A stretch of DNA of 64,000 nucleotides from an uncultured Oscillospiraceae bacterium. Lineage in GTDB: Bacteria > Bacillota > Clostridia > Oscillospirales > Oscillospiraceae. Positions 60,628 through 64,000 of this stretch are shown here, one piece after another. Under the pieces are notes generated by a model. It did not search any database. It was not told the origin of the DNA and saw only the letters and a program-made list of their open reading frames with translations. Each line of letters opens with the position of its first letter. The stretch's first letter is position 1. The stretch is taken from assembly GCA_949841355.1 (NCBI GenBank), contig CATKZP010000007.1, forward strand, positions 1 through 64,000, written 5' to 3'. The position numbers and the translations under genes are program-made.

Positions 60628-61628
60628 AATAATTTACAGATAGATTCATCGGACGGATTTGTTCCCGGTCTGGGAAACCACATCTTCTGCAGCGGTCCTT
60701 CCAAACTTACTTCCATTGCGTTTGGTTTTTGTTTCCATATCTGATTGGCAAAATATACATCATGAATGGCAATGCCAATATTATATACCAGTATTCTCTC
60801 TTGCTTGCTGGTTCGGCCAGGTACATTACCATGGATGACTTCACTGACTTCCGCAAGACTTTTGAACTGGTCAAAATACTGAAAGTCTTTGATATGTCCA
60901 ATATCATCAGTAAATATTTTGTCAAATTCCAGATCGCAGTTCTGAAACCCCATTGTATGGACCGGTATTACCGTACACCCCGGCTGATACATATTTGCTT
61001 CGGCAAAATTTTTCTCTGCGCAGGTTACGCAGGAAAGTATCACCTGACTGCTCCGAATCAATGATTCCGTAGAATCATGCAGGACAAAGCGAAGCTTTTC
61101 AGTGCTCTCATACCGCTTCATAAATTGCCTCTCCTGCCCCTTATAACGCAGAAGATGAATCTCCATAGACCGCTCTTGGTTCACTACAGATAGAATATCC
61201 ATCGTCGCTGTGGCCGTAATTCCAAGGCCCATAATTCCGACCGTAGTAAAATTTTGGACGCCAAATAATTGGGCGGAATATGCCGCGACAGCTCCTGTCC
61301 GCATGGCCGTAATGTAGCTTCCATCCAAAACGGCAATCAGCTGCCCAGAACTCAACTCATATAGCAGAATTTGGCTTGTCAAACTAGGACCCTGCGTTTT
61401 TTTAGGATGCCGCGTAATAATTTTTACGCCCATTCGGTCTTCACTCTGGAGAATACAGGGCATGACGTTGTAAAAAACATTCCCAGCCTGACGCATACTG
61501 ATTTTAGGCGGCAGTATCGCAGTTTCTTTTTCTTGAATTACGTTTTCGACCCAGTGGTAAGCATCCAGGGGTGAAATACCCAAAGATAAGATTGCTGAAT
61601 GGTCAATGATTTTCATAATGTGATACAT
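60624..61628 (-). CDS. ornithine cyclodeaminase/mu-crystallin-family protein
   Basis: The 334-residue protein has the family plan: N-terminal ILPPKISMRQ, SYITAMRTGAVAAYSAQLFG and a Rossmann segment VGIMGLGITATATMDIL, then a C-terminal VIHGNVPGRTSKQERILVYN region. Members are cyclodeaminases, imine or amino-acid dehydrogenases, so it may modify the AEP amino group or a linked amino acid. Start ATG 61628 or 61616. The gene is strikingly AT-rich beside its neighbours, indicating separate acquisition, yet it is coupled to pntC by an ATGA overlap. Confidence 0.8.
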   Translation of the reverse strand: MYHIMKIIDHSAILSLGISPLDAYHWVENVIQEKETAILPPKISMRQAGNVFYNVMPCILQSEDRMGVKIITRHPKKTQGPSLTSQILLYELSSGQLIAVLDGSYITAMRTGAVAAYSAQLFGVQNFTTVGIMGLGITATATMDILSVVNQERSMEIHLLRYKGQERQFMKRYESTEKLRFVLHDSTESLIRSSQVILSCVTCAEKNFAEANMYQPGCTVIPVHTMGFQNCDLEFDKIFTDDIGHIKDFQYFDQFKSLAEVSEVIHGNVPGRTSKQERILVYNIGIAIHDVYFANQIWKQKPNAMEVSLEGPLQKMWFPRPGTNPSDESICKLL

Positions 61629-61727
61629 TCCTCTCCGCTTCCGGTCCTAACAGATTCTTAACGAGTTGATGCTATCGGCTCAAATCTTCCTCTGAACAAC
61701 ACACATAGAGCTATTTCTCGCCCGCTG

Positions 61728-62234
61728 TCAGACAATACCGAACAGCTTCTCCAGCCGCGCCACAATGGCTTCCGGCGTCTCCTGATCGTCATTTTCCACC
61801 ACTACATCTGGCATTTTCGGCTCGTCCCAGGGCAGATCCACCCCTACAACCTCCTTCGCGCCGGATGAGTACAGCTTTTTTTGATCCCGGCGGTAGAGGG
61901 TTTCCCAGGTTACTTTGATATAAATTTCCTTGTAATTGTCGATGTTGGCCCGGTTCCAGTCCCGGATCTCGTCATACATCGAAATGGAGCAAATCACCAC
62001 ATCAATCCCCTGCTCCGCCAGGGCGCGGCACAGGCGGAACCGCGCTTTCGCGTCCTTGAGCCGCGCAGCGGTGGAATAGCCCGTGCGCTCAAATACTACG
62101 CCGTCCATGGCGTCGCCGTCCGTACAGAACACGTTGGGTTTCCTTGCCTTGAGACGGCGGTAGAACAGCCCGCCAATGGTGGTCTTGCCCGCCCCAGCAA
62201 GACCCGTAAAAAAATAAACAGTCCCTTTTTCCAT
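61728..62234 (-). CDS. adenylylsulfate (APS) kinase-like protein
   Basis: The 168-residue P-loop kinase has Walker A FFTGLAGAGKTTIGGLF, TDGDAMDGVVF in place of the usual LDGD, and the PWDEPKMPDVVVEN end typical of CysC proteins. CysC makes PAPS from APS. No ATP sulfurylase lies in the window. Paired with the sulfotransferase-like gene 9 bp upstream it may supply PAPS, though CysC-like kinases in surface-polymer clusters can have other substrates. Confidence 0.78.
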   Translation of the reverse strand: MEKGTVYFFTGLAGAGKTTIGGLFYRRLKARKPNVFCTDGDAMDGVVFERTGYSTAARLKDAKARFRLCRALAEQGIDVVICSISMYDEIRDWNRANIDNYKEIYIKVTWETLYRRDQKKLYSSGAKEVVGVDLPWDEPKMPDVVVENDDQETPEAIVARLEKLFGIV

Positions 62235-62243
62235 AATTCCTCC

Positions 62244-63986
62244 TTAATGATATAGCGGCCGGTTCAGCAGCGCCGGATCCAGCTCCAGTTTCGGCATCAT
62301 CCGCAGCGGCTGGCCGTTTTTGTTGATGAAATACAGATTCCCCATCAGCCGCCTGGCCAGCTTCAGGCGCACCGTGTCATACTTCCCTTTGATTTTGGAA
62401 ATGACTTCCTCCTGTGTGTCCTCATCCATCGCTTTTTTACCGCCGTCCTCTGCTACCTCGGCTTCGGAAAGGATATTGTTTTTCCAACTGAGGGAAATAA
62501 ATTTGTTGATTTTGGTGAAGCCATCCACCCACTTTTCGATTTGTGCCTCATCCACCGGCCCGCCGTCGTAGTAGTGGAAGTCATAGCCGTAAAATTCATA
62601 GGCGTCCCGCAGGCAGAACTCGATGAACGCCCGCTCCTCATCGGTGGCATAGTCGTCGTAGGTGCGGTAGACCGTGGCGGTGTCAAAGCCCACCACGTTG
62701 CCCGCCGCCGTCTCCACGTCGTGGACGCCTTTCTCCGAGCAGTAGGTCATACTCTCGGTATAGGGGAGGTCCAGAAACGCCGCCAGGGCAGTGAAGGTGG
62801 CCTTCGGGTTGGTCTTGCCGTCCTCAAAGCGTACCAGCACGCTGTCCTTATACAGCCGGTCTTCTGGGTCGATCATAAAGCTGCGGTTCAGGGCGCGATC
62901 CATGGCCAAGTCACTGGCAACGGTGCGCTTCCCTCCCTCGGCATGAAGAAGGCTTCGCTTTTCGATCTGCCAGCGAAAGGTGGCGGCTTCACTGGTGGTG
63001 AAGCGGCGCAGGGGGGTAAATGTTTTGATATATTTGAACGCCTGGAATATTGGGGAACTGCGGATCCTGTCATATTGCTCGCACAGCAGAATAGTGCGGT
63101 CCCGTTCGCCGTGGGCCATGTCATAGTCGATATGGCTCAAGTGGGGTTGGAAAAACAGGGCGGGGGCAATGCGGGCAGCGTGGTCCAGTCCGCCCATAAA
63201 TGGGCCCTGGAGCATAAAAAGCATGACCAGAATATCTTTATCCGAGCGGTTCCCGTTCCAATAGCACTGCTGCGTCACTTCGTTATTAAAGTGCGGCAGG
63301 TTGCCTGCGGCGCGATACCTGTCCGCATCTTCAAACACCGCTTTGGCCTTTTGAATAGTTTCCTCCGTATAATCCAGCATGATGGAGGGGATGCAGATCA
63401 GATTTGGATGGTTGTCAAATACCTCGTTGAAGAAGTCGCCGCCGTTGTCGGAGGACAGCTGGGTGTGCCAGATCAACCGGTGAATGTCCCTCACGCCGAT
63501 GGACTTCACCGGATACTGGCTATAGTCGATGCCATACATCTCCTTGAAATCAATGGGGTAGCGGGAGATCTCCTCCCCAAACAGAAAGACAATTTTTTTG
63601 TCCTCCAACATACGGCGCATATTCAGCACCTGCAAATGGGCGCAGAACACCTCCCAGCTTGCGTAGTGAAGGTAAAGATGATTTTCCCGCCCGATATCCT
63701 CGCTGGGGCGGACGTTGTCAGCCAAGTATTCCAGCTCATACTGGGAATAAACATCCTTTGCCAGGATGGGATTGTCCAAGTTTTTGAAAAAGTTTCGGCT
63801 CACCACCGGGTGGTTGTAGTTCACATAGCTGCCAAACTCCCCCTTTTCCAGGTCAAAGGGCAGGTAGCCGTTGTCGTCAAAGGGATAAAAACGCAGGGGC
63901 AAGTCCTCAAATTTTGGGAAGTCCCGCCGGAATAAATAGGAATATTTGGCCAGCGCCGCGCAGTTTTTCTCATACCGGGACTTCAT
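62244..63986 (-). CDS. large sulfotransferase-like protein, start possibly beyond the window
   Basis: At least 580 residues. The C-terminal part (about 360-430) has VLVRFEDGKTNPKATFTALAAFLDLPYTE, which resembles the 3'-phosphate region of sulfotransferases, and a similar fold is possible upstream (KKIVFLFGEEISRYP). The first ATG at 63986 lacks a visible ribosome site in the 14 bp left, and the frame stays open to the edge, so the true start may lie outside. First known gene of the operon with the APS-kinase-like gene. The function is uncertain. Confidence 0.55.
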   Translation of the reverse strand: MKSRYEKNCAALAKYSYLFRRDFPKFEDLPLRFYPFDDNGYLPFDLEKGEFGSYVNYNHPVVSRNFFKNLDNPILAKDVYSQYELEYLADNVRPSEDIGRENHLYLHYASWEVFCAHLQVLNMRRMLEDKKIVFLFGEEISRYPIDFKEMYGIDYSQYPVKSIGVRDIHRLIWHTQLSSDNGGDFFNEVFDNHPNLICIPSIMLDYTEETIQKAKAVFEDADRYRAAGNLPHFNNEVTQQCYWNGNRSDKDILVMLFMLQGPFMGGLDHAARIAPALFFQPHLSHIDYDMAHGERDRTILLCEQYDRIRSSPIFQAFKYIKTFTPLRRFTTSEAATFRWQIEKRSLLHAEGGKRTVASDLAMDRALNRSFMIDPEDRLYKDSVLVRFEDGKTNPKATFTALAAFLDLPYTESMTYCSEKGVHDVETAAGNVVGFDTATVYRTYDDYATDEERAFIEFCLRDAYEFYGYDFHYYDGGPVDEAQIEKWVDGFTKINKFISLSWKNNILSEAEVAEDGGKKAMDEDTQEEVISKIKGKYDTVRLKLARRLMGNLYFINKNGQPLRMMPKLELDPALLNRPLYH

Positions 63987-64000
63987 CAGCTTTACGTTGG

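Overview
The window reads as chromosome from a G+C-rich, anaerobic, spore-forming member of the Clostridia, most like gut Oscillospiraceae (a Flavonifractor/Lawsonibacter-type genome). This is inferred from gene content (rubrerythrin, GlgC/GlgD pair, T-box leader, ROK glucokinase, collagen-like BclA-type proteins, Firmicute-type -35/-10 promoters), not from a database search.

Layout. (1) 1-8.8 kb: a decayed integrative element. It holds a frameshifted accessory gene, an IS110 remnant and a tyrosine integrase with one nonsense mutation and several frameshifts, next to an intact tRNA-Ser(CGA) and a half tRNA-Ser. Inside it an intact cargo survives: MmgE/PrpD protein, LysR regulator, SLC13/DASS carrier and an opine-dehydrogenase-like oxidoreductase, lying between two diverged copies of a 120-130 bp repeat. 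(2) 9.1-20.6 kb: a glycogen/hexose block, glgB-glgC-glgD-glgA, then glgP, ROK glucokinase, pgi and a DUF3788-like gene. A near-perfect parS site lies between glgP and the glucokinase gene. (3) 20.7-25.2 kb: a spore-surface-like locus of two collagen-like BclA-type proteins plus a glycosyltransferase in one operon, and a divergent third protein sharing their N-terminal module. (4) 25.4-26.1 kb: five tRNA genes (Gly, Arg, His, Gln, Lys), then about 580 bp of G+C-rich non-coding DNA. (5) 26.7-41.4 kb: mixed housekeeping genes: membrane XRE regulator, small membrane protein, HExxH protein, metNI and T-box-controlled metQ, GNAT, HPr lacking the regulatory serine, a SUV3-type RNA helicase, EFR1-type ferredoxin, rubrerythrin, YebC, small regulators, oleate hydratase. 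(6) 41.4-51.4 kb: a second glycogen synthase with a long charged N-terminal tail, divergent from rpoB-rpoC, which is separated from the usual ribosomal-protein genes. (7) 51.5-55.3 kb: cysteine desulfidase-type enzyme, SGNH-like/polysaccharide deacetylase fusion, membrane protein. (8) 55.4-64 kb: a minus-strand operon making 2-aminoethylphosphonate (PEP mutase, phosphonopyruvate decarboxylase, AEP transaminase) and activating it as CMP-AEP (PntC-type), with a sulfotransferase-like protein, an APS-kinase-like protein, an AT-rich ornithine-cyclodeaminase-like gene and a PHP phosphoesterase. It probably decorates a cell-surface glycan or lipid and continues past the right edge.

How it works together. 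Region 2 stores glucose as glycogen and returns it to glycolysis. GlgB and the second GlgA both carry Lys/Ala/Pro/Glu-rich disordered tails, which may act on the granule. The phosphonate operon and the collagen-like locus are the most interesting candidates for incompletely described surface systems. Starts were chosen by Shine-Dalgarno spacing and domain boundaries; no similarity search was run.
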